A stretch of 64,000 nt of DNA from assembly GCA_947588985.1 (NCBI GenBank), contig CANQBG010000002.1, positions 1 through 64,000 of the forward strand. The letters run 5' to 3'. Numbering within the stretch: position 1 is the first letter of the stretch; every line of letters starts with the position of its first letter. Position numbers and translations under genes: made by a program. Under the pieces are notes generated by a model. That model was given only the letters and a program-made list of their open reading frames with translations. It ran no database searches and had not been told where the DNA came from. Shown here piece after piece: positions 28,801-34,854 of the stretch. The stretch is from an uncultured Clostridia bacterium. Its GTDB lineage: Bacteria; Bacillota; Clostridia; Christensenellales; Borkfalkiaceae.

Positions 28801-31800
28801 GGTGAGGCTCGCGCCTTCCTCCACGGAGAGCACGCCCAAATCGTGTAGCGAAACGTTGCCCGTGATTTCGGCATTTTCGGATACGGTGGTCTCCGCGCCG
28901 CCATAGATAGACTGCACCGCGGCGCCCTTCATCTGCGAGACGTTGCCCGTGATTTTGCCGCCCGTGATGTTGACCTGCGGGCCGTGGCCACCGTTTTGCG
29001 CGGGATCGACGTAGTTGGGGTTGGGGGTGCCGTTGGTATTCTCGGGCTTATTGACGTTCATGATCGCGCCGCCCTCGCGGGAGTAGCAATCCTGAATGAG
29101 GCCGCCCGTCATGTTGAGCGTGCCCTGCCCTTCGTTGCGGACGCCGCCGCCATAGTTCTGCGAGCCGAAGCCCACCCCGGGCATGGCCCAGTTGTTGTCG
29201 TTATTCTGAATGGTGGCCCCTTCCCCAATATTGAGGGTGCCTTGGTTGACGATGACGGGAGCATGCGCCACGACGCCCGTGTTGTTGGTCTCCACGGTGC
29301 CTGCGCCGCCATTCCCGTCGTCTGCGATTTTGACCTTGCCCGCCTGCGCCGTCCAATCGGAATATGCGGGGGTCTCGGGTTTGTCCTTATTCCACACGGC
29401 GCCGCCGTCGAGGATGACGTTTGTGAGGGTGAGGGAAGCGCCCTTCTCCACCTTGATCATCTCATCGGTGAGGGACGTCCCACGCTTCAGCGTGAAGGGA
29501 TCGACTTCCTCGTCGTACTCCGCGTTGCCGCCCGACTCGGAAACGGTGCCCGTGATGCTGCCGAGGGTGATGTGCGCGCCCGCGGGGATCGTGAGTTTCT
29601 CCAAGATCTCGAGGTCGCCGCCGTATATCTGGCCGCCCTCCGTCTGCGTATTGCGATATTGGTAGAGCGCGACCTTCCCGGGATCCTCGCTCGTGGAGGT
29701 TGCGGCAACCGCGTCGATGGCCGCCTGCAAGCTCGCGCAGGGCACCCATTTCGTGCCATCGTAATATGCCGCAACGTTATCCGACGTCGGCCTAAGATGC
29801 AGCGAGCCGTCCGCCGCGTTGGGATCAAAGGTGTAGCCCGCGTTCTTGACGCGCATGAATCCCTTCATGTCGGCGGCAGAAAGCGCGTTACCTTCACTCG
29901 TAATGTACTTCGAAAAATCCTCGACTTGGTTTGCGGGGTCCTCGAATTCGACGATGATCGTCTTTCCCGCTTCGGGAGCTTCGCCCGAGAGGACGATGCT
30001 CGCGTTCTTCTCATCGCTCGCGGTGTAGCCGAGCATGATGCCGTCGTTGATGTCGTTTGCCGCCGTGGGGAGGGTAAGCGTGGAGCCGTCCGCCACATAG
30101 ACGCCGTTGGCCTTTGCGGCCGAGTTGTTTTCAATATATGTACTTTCGTGGATCCCGGCCGTGGTGCCGCTGCCGAGATAGATCGCGCCGCCCGTGGCCG
30201 CCGAGCAGCCCGTCGCCGTGATCGCGAGGTTGGCAGCCTCTACCGTTGCTTCCTCCGCATAGATCGCGCCGCCGTTTTCGGCCGCCATACAGCCGTTGAA
30301 GGTGACGGAGGCCCCTTCCTCCGCTGCCGTGAGGACCGCGCCGCCCGTGAGGGAGATGGCGCCGCCGTTTTGCGCTTTCGCGGCGGAGGCCCCGCAGGAG
30401 GCGAAGGTGTTCTCGCCCGCAAGGGTGATTTTCGCGCCCGCGCCATTTGCCGCGACGGCGGAGTTGCCGAAGCTCTCCACCGAGACATTTTCTAAGGTGA
30501 GCGCGCCGCCCGTCAAGGAGACAAGGGAGGTGGGATTTTGAGGAACGCCCTTCGCGGCGACAGCTTGCAATGTGAGGACTCCGCCGCCCTGCACCTCGAA
30601 CATGCTCCCCGCGGAAGCCGTCAGTTTGAGCTCGGCGGGCATATCCGCCTTGTCGCCCTGCGTGATCGTGATATCTTTTGAAACGGCGATCGGGGAGCCG
30701 ACTTCCACGGTGCCGTTGACGTAGATGGGGCCCGCGGCGGTGCCGGCTTCCACGGCCTTTACCGCCTCTTCGAGGGTGGGGTACGTTGTTTTCGCATCGC
30801 CGGTCCCCGTGTAAATTTCGGAGGAGAGGCTGTTGGTGACGCGGAACGACCACGTCTTGCCGTTGAGGTTGGTGCCGCCCGCATAGGAGATCTTTACGGT
30901 GGCGGTGCCCGTCTCCGAGCCGCCGGTGAGCTTCAGCGCGCTCAAATCGCCCGAGCCCGTCACGGAGACGGCCTTGCTCCCCGAAGGCTCCACGGTGATC
31001 GTAAACTTCCCGCCGTCCTTTGTGGGATCGAAGGGGGATGTGAACTTCAAAAGCGTGTCCGCGGAAATCTCTTGCCCCGGCGTCGTCTCTACGGTCTGCT
31101 GATAGGTTTCGGCCACGGGGTCCGCTTTGTCGATGTACCATGTGACCATTTTGTAATCGCCGCCGCCCAAAAGCGCGACAAGGGTATACGTCCCGGCGTT
31201 CGTCTTGTTCGTGTCGCCTGCAAAAATCACGCTCGAACCGCCCAACGTCTTGGCGAGCTTGACCCACGTATTTTCCGTTGTGAAGTTGTGCTCTTGTCCG
31301 GTGTAGGGCAAGTGATTGCCGTCGATCCCGGCCATGGCCAATGCGGATTGGGGCGTAAGTCCCGAGCTGCCGCCGCCCGTGCCGCCACTTCCGCCGGTGC
31401 CGCCGCCCGTGCTCATGTTTATGTTCAGACAGTCTGACGAGGAGGAATGCCAACTCACCGCACCGTCCTTAGTAAAGTAAGCCTTGCTCCACTCTTTCAG
31501 CTGCGCCGAGGTGGTTGATACGGCATTGTACGCCTTCATGTAGATATAGCCGTCGTTATCTACATAGAGATTTTGATATCTGGCGCTATTGACGACGATC
31601 CTGCCATCCGTAATATTGGTCAACAACGTGATCGCCGTAGACGAAGAACTGCACTGCATGATGGCGCCCGACGATACCGCCGTCCCATACGGAGCGTATA
31701 CGACCATATAGCCGCCATTCTTTACTTTATAGCCGAGCATATTCGCCGTCCCGCCCGATGACCATTGGTCAAGGATGACGGTGCCGCCATACTCGTTGAC

Positions 31801-32046
31801 GCGGTAGATCGACAGAGACTTTCCCCTCGGATCTGTCAAGTACACCGTCGCCTCTTCGTAGTACGGCGTGAAAAACTGCGCCTTCTGCGCAGGCGTCAAG
31901 ACGGTCTCCGCGGCTTCCGAAGAAACGCGCGGCTCGGCGTCGTGAAAGCCGACTGCGTGGATCAGCGCGAACGCCGAAACAAGCATGAACAGCGCAACGA
32001 GCACGTACATGACCGCATTTCGCATGAAATTTACTCGCTTTCTCAT
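19852..32046 (-). CDS. Giant surface protein with beta-helix head and long helical repeat stalk
   Basis: 4064 residues. N-terminal membrane/signal segment (~8-32); unrecognised beta-rich domain to ~210; Gly/Ser linker (~212-226); Ig-like regions (~227-410); pectin-lyase-like beta-helix (~430-1150, repeated GGAIYAE/GGAIYLG); Ig and fibronectin-like regions (~1190-1490); then ~2280 residues of Ala/Glu/Lys-rich helices built of ~105- and ~180-residue repeats with LNEALGNAAKDFLDEMGE-type cores; a beta-rich juxtamembrane domain (~3780-3945) ending AHFSEFVLL; two membrane segments (~3949-4010) and a cytoplasmic acidic tail. No LPXTG sorting signal, so it is membrane-anchored. GAGGAGA precedes ATG. 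A large adhesin is the best guess. It is probably controlled by the upstream TetR. Confidence 0.88.
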   Translation of the reverse strand: MRKRVNFMRNAVMYVLVALFMLVSAFALIHAVGFHDAEPRVSSEAAETVLTPAQKAQFFTPYYEEATVYLTDPRGKSLSIYRVNEYGGTVILDQWSSGGTANMLGYKVKNGGYMVVYAPYGTAVSSGAIMQCSSSSTAITLLTNITDGRIVVNSARYQNLYVDNDGYIYMKAYNAVSTTSAQLKEWSKAYFTKDGAVSWHSSSSDCLNINMSTGGGTGGSGGTGGGSSGLTPQSALAMAGIDGNHLPYTGQEHNFTTENTWVKLAKTLGGSSVIFAGDTNKTNAGTYTLVALLGGGDYKMVTWYIDKADPVAETYQQTVETTPGQEISADTLLKFTSPFDPTKDGGKFTITVEPSGSKAVSVTGSGDLSALKLTGGSETGTATVKISYAGGTNLNGKTWSFRVTNSLSSEIYTGTGDAKTTYPTLEEAVKAVEAGTAAGPIYVNGTVEVGSPIAVSKDITITQGDKADMPAELKLTASAGSMFEVQGGGVLTLQAVAAKGVPQNPTSLVSLTGGALTLENVSVESFGNSAVAANGAGAKITLAGENTFASCGASAAKAQNGGAISLTGGAVLTAAEEGASVTFNGCMAAENGGAIYAEEATVEAANLAITATGCSAATGGAIYLGSGTTAGIHESTYIENNSAAKANGVYVADGSTLTLPTAANDINDGIMLGYTASDEKNASIVLSGEAPEAGKTIIVEFEDPANQVEDFSKYITSEGNALSAADMKGFMRVKNAGYTFDPNAADGSLHLRPTSDNVAAYYDGTKWVPCASLQAAIDAVAATSTSEDPGKVALYQYRNTQTEGGQIYGGDLEILEKLTIPAGAHITLGSITGTVSESGGNAEYDEEVDPFTLKRGTSLTDEMIKVEKGASLTLTNVILDGGAVWNKDKPETPAYSDWTAQAGKVKIADDGNGGAGTVETNNTGVVAHAPVIVNQGTLNIGEGATIQNNDNNWAMPGVGFGSQNYGGGVRNEGQGTLNMTGGLIQDCYSREGGAIMNVNKPENTNGTPNPNYVDPAQNGGHGPQVNITGGKITGNVSQMKGAAVQSIYGGAETTVSENAEITGNVSLHDLGVLSVEEGASLTVSGGTVSAVEPSQNALYLYNQYSAEDYAGATTKPYIEGNGAGKLAVSGNPAISGNVYLDASCYAVDGKASPDAAGNYPASDRYYETYVDVTGFTGDSLSVAFEKTEEGQAASDGAIAKAKGTVAETKALLDKLNIKETASAGFANTFYFRYPEGEMTVLAQSSYSLEVSQTEANKLTVSGVLDVPNCTKATFTVGEKVYTVSASPAAGEIRLNADGTFTFDVEGLTATNQTAELALFYWEDDAADVTVKDLPLEVVVVDEGNLKLPEGWKYVPNDGEPQTWGGEGIPADIKIDDQGNATFQDKDGEEKQVKVGSRAEDPDLTGAQFTLEDVTSTSLTLGVDEKHQGLEYTLQTADGKFLTDEDGKEVWLTAKDGTLGFTGLAPDTVYTLYARTPAGETAVFPGLPVSCIHSYLTLTAEQQTARENFERAYAEHFNGTELKNKKVPSTELAKVMEAYADLETALNATATEELQNFLEEARKTAVCGFEKDKKDALEAAYDLRRAEEWFEENGDYLKQAVNYATGEKYSDVDNVEGAQALATLKGNLKAAETSYEKLEFAVLQKLADLLYENGYAQGEADSKTPLPEPLTAYLMLAQKEMQEKVDAFLKDDAEGNKREQFGPFCDQCVEGIAAARTMDEADRMLQNFELAQDAVDALQKAYEAFVKGQTEPNWEDSFNADLVKDELAKQYVALAKREYQDADKTDGKLSEEAKAKIAAEATAAFTLADQIGDAKRAYVAAFNAAIDPKPELTFAKTEGKETAQLDLTPYAEDPELSSLVAVAQRAVDALDGAKSVAELNKTLQSGIADLLDSLLTLEELSDPVGSVSNIVKAAKAEVKTAIEKAGDALIEAETLAAAVKGVKAEIEAQRLKDDAVAQYKAAHKAITGAEADPDDATLQKLTGSDMGTADALNEVLKEGVNGLLETATEGDEAGSLAKEYASALAKAVENAEPNARGIAQVAAAVDGAKENFEFLRAKEEVLAEVEEAYNAEKDGKRVSEADAASLSEAQTALQSEVNGLKLEPASLEDGAVYETWAQALTRMQGELAQEQAKAQALKQNVLKAIAKEEYAESYKAIMGKAASEAEITAFEAATADMGTAEELNEALSDAISDLLRGLRAEENGESEQSKALQDLIAAAQQALAGVTPAEGEIADFSAEFEAFENEGATGSFGDRFAAQREKELEAAIADYFASYKAATGVEVAQGTPYYQEIAETFKAAETTKDLNAALYLATANLLENTFLAKDESGNVVDDQAVQKAVADVKDEVYTAYTAADVAATRFVPTLSGIVEAGIGTIAGEKVQSSVDAAVKEYTARYTDIYGKAPEAADKNLENIGKATSAQEADKRLKDAVVGLLEGHLTADKDSKAVQDIVNDAIEAVNEAAADPRTGISDLENAIAGFVNETTGYAAQVAKEQQAAQDAYLAFYNGLHGTTLGAEGPAVSAALAEIAKNSNSVDLNAALQQAIADLLEEYVRDDVESVKQVANGAKEEAQKAVAAANGGASQDKGVVSKDTLKEIAEKARADVAFERLREQAKQEYDELYKAANGETATPGEGDEALAAIEKATKLEELNNALGNAAKEFLDEMGEAGDSTAAQKVITDAQGEVEKAVETANGAGNIADVSEIVEAAKAALEKQRLDDAKADLEAAYEKAYENLTDSSPDTTVTEEFAKQLEPATTEAEAEGIFKEALKDLIDEAAKVDGAAPAEGSNLAAAVADGKGTVENYTGIPEELADEMKGVKAALEEAKAHDDAIADLAAAKQDAKEKIEAAHAAVSQSGMTDPAKAALEKAKAAALDAVDDVTLNKEAGKSWADALEAAEAELDKIVKGAQAELPAIRYRDLAAKEYAETYVAAKGEADPGFAEAKEKFANSIAKEQSLDNINEALGNAAKDFLDEMGETGDSQAAQKVITDAKTAVDKAVAAATTAGNIADVSEIVKAAKAALEAQRAADALQKAKEDAKQAVQEAYDEILEASGTNMDGSSKTALDAAKQRAEDEIDAAQTADEPAEIADAAIAKMGEIEAAGIAKKDYLDSKAVLGVEPAGGEKAVLDKIDAAKGNAERNAAVKEAVNELLDSMKQGGDSAAAKAIVDEAKKAVEAAVTAADEKQDLADISEVVKSVKADLEAQRALDAVQKAKDAAKQAVQEAYDEILAESGTNMDASSKTALEAAKQRAEDEIDAAQTADEPAEIADVAIAEMGEIEAAGIAKKDYLDSKAVLGVEPAGGEKAVLNAIDAAKDNAGRNAAVKEAVNELLDSMKQDGDSAAAEAIVDEAKKAVEAAVTAADEKQDLADISEVVKSVKADLEAQRALDAVQKAKDAKKAEIAELLEQAPAGAEETVQKFQEAADAAIEAASDEELDDVTEQLKDRIEEKLAVLDHLEEKKEAGAAAGVPAAELANLDDIADGAYAAIDEAETAEEAHAAAEEGKRDISRSYAESYLEEEVKDDVQSVQDAITGAGGYLDEIRDAATAEEADALLEEAQDAIEGERFLDGNEALSKPFDDVDRRDASALKETETAFDKLPSGVKEYLDGKSQQSGYSGTKGELSDREARAAFEETKANLLEEADTLLHEHDGEFVKETHAEKVNELKDLEYTPHTADETRAKHLEEEEKRLDDAYAAAKQETEHAQRLQRFANQAAQEAEARGNNGQYNEPLKAQLMDVAAEYSERAKEIPSSSDDAAEKALDDLFEEFLEALDEVPVIRASAGKINPDGTFAGEGEAEYDDYDGNLWGRVENEATMPGGIRLIIEETEEDREAIHSAIASSKIVAAEGSDLIDETVRSYAYEKEVVATVDIYLLKNDVIKITEFEGMYLVSMLLPQSLRSMHGLQLVYIGEDTVEVYETKIVEGKYLEFKTAHFSEFVLLAEHEINLWWLVILLACILVSEIVILLSILLKKEESDKTMFLSVAPLGALLTVLIPTHAFGLCIALGIADVAGLITILVAVRLKRADREKWEWEQAEAVREAEEAEAEAHDQAAEEPAEQPEA
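21855..22925. repeat. Two 540-bp tandem repeat units inside the giant gene
   Basis: 21855-22385 and 22395-22925 match at an exact offset of 540 bases (180 codons) with roughly 25 differences by eye; the reading frame is kept. Further copies on either side are more diverged, and 22991-23177 resembles 23919-24105. The near identity implies recent duplication or gene conversion. Confidence 0.9.
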
Positions 32047-32174
32047 GATTTTCTCTCCTCACTATCTTTGTTCACACAAGGTGCTTTGTCCTGTTTTCGC
32101 GCCGCACGGGGCGGCCCATGCCATTGTCGCATTCGAATTTTTCCCTCCCTGAATGGTCTCGGGTGAGGAAGTAA

Positions 32175-32200
32175 TCACTCACTGAGTGAGCGTTCACTCA
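32175..32200. promoter_or_regulatory. TetR operator: overlapping TGAGTGA inverted repeats
   Basis: TCACTCA (32175-32181), TGAGTGA (32183-32189) and TCACTCA (32194-32200) form two inverted repeats sharing the middle half-site, with spacers of 1 and 4 nt. It lies between tetR and the giant gene, upstream of the latter; no canonical promoter for the giant gene could be fixed next to it. Confidence 0.65.
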
Positions 32201-32218
32201 CCAAAATCCGTATTTTTT

Positions 32219-32240
32219 CGGGGCAATAGCCCCGTTTTTT
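32219..32240 (+). terminator. Terminator facing away from the giant gene
   Basis: CGGGGC (32219-32224), loop AATA, GCCCCG (32229-32234), six T. Its T run is on the plus strand, where no gene precedes it; it could stop antisense transcription from the giant gene region. Confidence 0.55.
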
Positions 32241-32273
32241 CGGTATTTTCAATTTTTTATTCTTTTGCGCGCC

Positions 32274-32885
32274 TCAGGAGGGAAGGCCCTCGAAGAGGCA
32301 GGAGAGACCCCTGCTCACCAGCGTGAACACGGCCTCGTAGCTCTCGGGCGTGGCGGGGAGTTCCCCGCGGATGATGCGCTTGGCGAAGATGCCCGTCGTA
32401 TCGAGGACATACGTCCAGAGGTGCTCCACCGTGAACTTCTCCGAAAAGTGCAGCTTCTCGTTGATGAGGTGCATGAGCTGCCCGAATCCCTTAAAATAGG
32501 TGGCCGCCGCCTCGTCGTCGTGTTTGGACACGGTGCGGATGTAGGGCGAATCGCGGTAGTCGAAGTAGTACACCGTCTCATACCCGCTGCGGACGAGAAG
32601 ATCGAAGTAGCGCATCCAAAGTCCGCGTATGGCGGCAAACACGGATACCATGTCCGTGAGCGGGGGGAGCGAATAGCCGTCGAAGAGGGCGGCGATGCGG
32701 CGGTGCATGCTCTCGAAACAGGCATAGAGAAGCGCGTCTTTGCTCTCGAAGTATTTATAGAGCAACGCCTCCGAAACGCCCAATTTGCGCGTTACCTGTT
32801 TCATGGAAAAACCGCCGAATCCCTTTTCGGAGACCAGCTGCATCGTCGTCTTTAGGAATGCTTCTCTGCGATCGGACTTATCCAT
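32274..32885 (-). CDS. TetR family transcriptional regulator
   Basis: 203 residues. The N-terminal HTH is clear: FLKTTMQLVSEKGFGGFSM then KLGVSEALLYKYFESKDALL (residues ~10-55). The C-terminal ligand domain is rich in aromatics and does not identify the ligand. The promoter at 32922-32950 drives it. The palindromic sites at 32175-32200, downstream of this gene and upstream of the giant surface gene, make that gene the likely target; read-through from tetR into it is also possible, since no minus-strand terminator separates them. Confidence 0.9.
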   Translation of the reverse strand: MDKSDRREAFLKTTMQLVSEKGFGGFSMKQVTRKLGVSEALLYKYFESKDALLYACFESMHRRIAALFDGYSLPPLTDMVSVFAAIRGLWMRYFDLLVRSGYETVYYFDYRDSPYIRTVSKHDDEAAATYFKGFGQLMHLINEKLHFSEKFTVEHLWTYVLDTTGIFAKRIIRGELPATPESYEAVFTLVSRGLSCLFEGLPS

Positions 32886-32921
32886 TCCTTCACTTCACGG
32901 GCTCATAGAAACCCTTTCTAC

Positions 32922-32950
32922 ATTTTATCACAGATCGGGCGGAATGTCAA
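32922..32950 (-). promoter_or_regulatory. tetR promoter
   Basis: On the minus strand TTGACA (32945-32950), 17 nt spacer, TAAAAT (32922-32927), ~37 nt before the start codon. Confidence 0.8.
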
Positions 32951-33005
32951 TGGTTTGCCGCCTTTTTGGGGGAGAAATTTTTCCCATACGGGGGCCGCCG
33001 CGCGG

Positions 33006-33033
33006 AAAAACTCCCCGCAGAGAGCGCGGGGAG
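33006..33033 (-). terminator. Terminator of the SGNH hydrolase gene
   Basis: CTCCCCGC (33011-33018) and GCGGGGAG (33026-33033) pair perfectly; five T follow on the minus strand. Confidence 0.85.
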
Positions 33034-33039
33034 CAAAGT

Positions 33040-33651
33040 TTAATCGCGGATATATTTTTTGACTTCCTTGATGACCTGGTCGGCAATATAGCGGCAGCCG
33101 CGATGGGTGGGGTGCACGCCGTCCGCCGCGAACTGTTCGGCGGGGATATCCTGCGTCACGCCCATGAAAATTTCGTCCATGGGGATGAGCGGGACGTTCT
33201 CTGCCTCTGCGATCTCGGAGATGATGGCGTTGAAGCGGTTGAGATAGGGGCGGAGGCGGGGTTTATCCCCGATGGGAAGCACGAAGGGCTGCAAAAGGAT
33301 GAGCTGCGCGCCCCCCTCCTTGATGGTCTTGACGAGGTAGGAATACCGCTCGCGGAACTGCTCGGGCGTGACGTCTACCCCGATCACAAAGCGGTGCCAT
33401 GCGTCGTTGACGCCGATCTGCAAGACGACGACGTCGGGATTTTCCTCCAAAACGTCCTTTTGGACGCGCTCCACGAGCTGTTCGGTGCGGTCTCCCCCCA
33501 CCCCGCGATTGAGGACGACGATCTCGCGGTCGGGATACATGAGGCGGAGCTTGCCCGCCGCGATCTTCACATAGCCCGAGCCCAAGTCGCTCTCGTCAAA
33601 ATGATTTCTCCCGGCGTCGGATACCGAGTCTCCGAAAAAAACGATCTTCAT
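33040..33651 (-). CDS. SGNH/GDSL family hydrolase
   Basis: 203 residues. All four SGNH blocks are visible: GDSVSD with the nucleophile Ser (residues 7-12), NRGVGGD (block II Gly), GVND (block III Asn, ~100), and DGVHPTHRG with the catalytic Asp and His (~180-188). No signal peptide, so it is cytoplasmic; such enzymes deacylate lipids or acetylated carbohydrates, and the substrate cannot be told here. AAGGAGAAA precedes ATG. It follows the pyrophosphatase gene by 21 nt on the same strand, so the two are probably co-transcribed. Confidence 0.88.
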   Translation of the reverse strand: MKIVFFGDSVSDAGRNHFDESDLGSGYVKIAAGKLRLMYPDREIVVLNRGVGGDRTEQLVERVQKDVLEENPDVVVLQIGVNDAWHRFVIGVDVTPEQFRERYSYLVKTIKEGGAQLILLQPFVLPIGDKPRLRPYLNRFNAIISEIAEAENVPLIPMDEIFMGVTQDIPAEQFAADGVHPTHRGCRYIADQVIKEVKKYIRD

Positions 33652-33672
33652 CCTGTTTCTCCTTCTCTTCCC

Positions 33673-34209
33673 TTACGAGGGTTGGCCGAATTTTTCCGCA
33701 TAGCGGGCAAGACATTTGCGCACGATCTCCACGGCTTCGTCGCGGTGGGCGATCTCCTTGACCGTCGTTTTCTTGTGCTCGAGCGTCTTATACACCTCGA
33801 AGAAGTGCATCATCTCGTCGAAAACGTGCTTGGGGAGCTCGTGGATGTCGTAATAACTGTTGTAGGTGGGATCTTTGTGCGGAATGGCAATGATCTTCTC
33901 GTCGAGCGCGCCGCTGTCGATCATCTTGATGACGCCGATGGGATAGCAGTTTACGAGCGTCATGGGGAAGATGGTCTCGTTGGTGAGGACGAGCACATCC
34001 AAAGGGTCGCCATCGTCGGCATAGGTGCGGGGAATGAACCCGTAGTTGGCGGGATAGACGGTGGAAGTATAGAGGACGCGGTCGAGCTTTAGAATGCCCG
34101 TCTCCTTGTCGAGCTCGTACTTCGCCTTGCTCCCCTTGGGGATCTCGATGAGCGCCTCGAAGCTGTTGGGTTTGATGCGGTCTGCGCTGATGTCGTGCCA
34201 GATGTTCAT
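33673..34209 (-). CDS. ppa: Inorganic pyrophosphatase, family I
   Basis: 178 residues from the ATG at 34209 (GGAGA upstream; an ATG 16 codons earlier has no ribosome site). Family I residues are visible: EIPKGSKAKYELDKETG, YPANYGFIPRT and the metal-binding DDGDPLDVLVL. It hydrolyses pyrophosphate to phosphate in the cytoplasm, driving biosynthetic reactions. It is first in a small unit with the SGNH hydrolase. Confidence 0.96.
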   Translation of the reverse strand: MNIWHDISADRIKPNSFEALIEIPKGSKAKYELDKETGILKLDRVLYTSTVYPANYGFIPRTYADDGDPLDVLVLTNETIFPMTLVNCYPIGVIKMIDSGALDEKIIAIPHKDPTYNSYYDIHELPKHVFDEMMHFFEVYKTLEHKKTTVKEIAHRDEAVEIVRKCLARYAEKFGQPS

Positions 34210-34353
34210 AATGTCTCCTACGCCCTCTATTTTAGCACATTTCCCGCCCTCGTGCAAGAATTAAAAGAAAATTTTCGCAACTTTTTTCGATTTTGGCGAA
34301 AATATACTTTGACATTCCCGGAATTTTATGATATATTGTTAGAGAATGAGCGT

Positions 34354-34445
34354 GCAGAAGTACCCAAGAGGCTCAAGGGGCTCCCCTGCTAAGGGAGTAG
34401 TACCTGCGAAAGGTAGCACGAGTTCGAATCTCGTCTTCTGCGCCA
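34354..34445 (+). tRNA. tRNA-Ser (anticodon GCT)
   Basis: 92 bases. Acceptor stem GCAGAAG (34354-34360) pairs with CTTCTGC (34435-34441), discriminator G, encoded CCA (34443-34445). Anticodon arm CTCCC-CTGCTAA-GGGAG gives anticodon GCT. A long variable arm (TACCTGCGAAAGGTA) marks class II, and TTCGAATC is the T loop. A terminator follows directly. Confidence 0.95.
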
Positions 34446-34446
34446 G

Positions 34447-34474
34447 ATCCCGCCGATTTCTCGGCGGGATTTTT
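34447..34474 (+). terminator. tRNA-Ser terminator
   Basis: ATCCCGCCGA (34447-34456), loop TTTC, TCGGCGGGAT (34461-34470), then TTTT. Confidence 0.85.
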
Positions 34475-34520
34475 GCGCAAAAGACGAGTAAAAAGCAATC
34501 GCGTCGTCCGCGAATTCGCG

Positions 34521-34579
34521 CCGACCGAGGCTTCTATTTGTGCTACGAAGGTCGGCACAAGGGGCGTAAGCCCCGAAGT
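34521..34579. repeat. 59-bp two-hairpin repeat, copy A, followed by a tRNA-Ser 3'-end remnant
   Basis: The core has CCGACC/GGTCGG arms and a GGGGC-GTAA-GCCCC tetraloop hairpin, and differs from copy B (34699-34757) at one base. Directly after it, 34580-34599 matches the 3' end of the tRNA-Ser gene (from AATCTCG in the T arm through the acceptor) with two mismatches, although no 5' tRNA part precedes it. A shared block GAGTAAAAAGCAATCGCGTC lies upstream (34486-34505). Confidence 0.8.
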
Positions 34580-34623
34580 AATCTCGGCTTCTGCGCCGGA
34601 ACAATTTCATTTTCATTGAGCGT

Positions 34624-34696
34624 GCAGAAGTACCCAAGAGGCTCAAGGGGCTCCCCATTAAGGAGAGTAGTACCTGCGAAAGGTAGCGCGAGTTCG
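34624..34696 (+). pseudogene. Truncated tRNA-Ser copy
   Basis: It repeats the intact tRNA from the 5' end through the variable arm to GAGTTCG of the T loop, then breaks off. The anticodon arm is damaged (CTCCC-CATTAAG-GAGAG, with a mismatch and no T33), and the T-arm 3' side and acceptor end are missing. A functional tRNA is very unlikely. Confidence 0.85.
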
Positions 34697-34698
34697 CC

Positions 34699-34757
34699 CC
34701 GACCGAGGCTTCTATTTGTGCTACGAAGGTCGGCACGAGGGGCGTAAGCCCCGAAGT
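34699..34757. repeat. 59-bp two-hairpin repeat, copy B
   Basis: It begins two bases after the tRNA fragment stops in the T loop and is followed by AATCTCG, the sequence that should continue the tRNA, then by GAGTAAAAAGCAATCGCGTC (34767-34786), the block found upstream of copy A. The junctions suggest the element entered the T loop of a tRNA-Ser copy. Confidence 0.8.
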
Positions 34758-34814
34758 AATCTCGTAGAGTAAAAAGCAATCGCGTCCGCGAGTTCGCGCA
34801 CGGATCCTAAAGCG

Positions 34815-34843
34815 GAGATTTCTCGGCTCCGCTCGAAATGACA
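34815..34843. repeat. Interspersed repeat fragment (TCGGCTCCGCTCGAAATGACA type)
   Basis: The TTTCTCGGCTCCGCTCGAAATGACA segment resembles a short sequence scattered through many bacterial genomes near hairpins and tRNAs. A related piece in the other orientation is at ~5089-5105. Its function is unknown. Confidence 0.5.
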
Positions 34844-34854
34844 AAAACCGGAAT

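Noticed and set aside
25633-28848. A plus-strand open frame of ~1070 codons opposite the giant gene, and similar long frames at 21367-22953, 42929-45385 and 49055-51526
   Set aside because: They are mirror frames of high-GC genes on the minus strand, have no ribosome sites or promoters and encode Leu/Arg/Gly-rich sequence without domains.
34624-34700. Second functional tRNA-Ser
   Set aside because: The anticodon arm is mispaired and the T arm and acceptor 3' half are missing.
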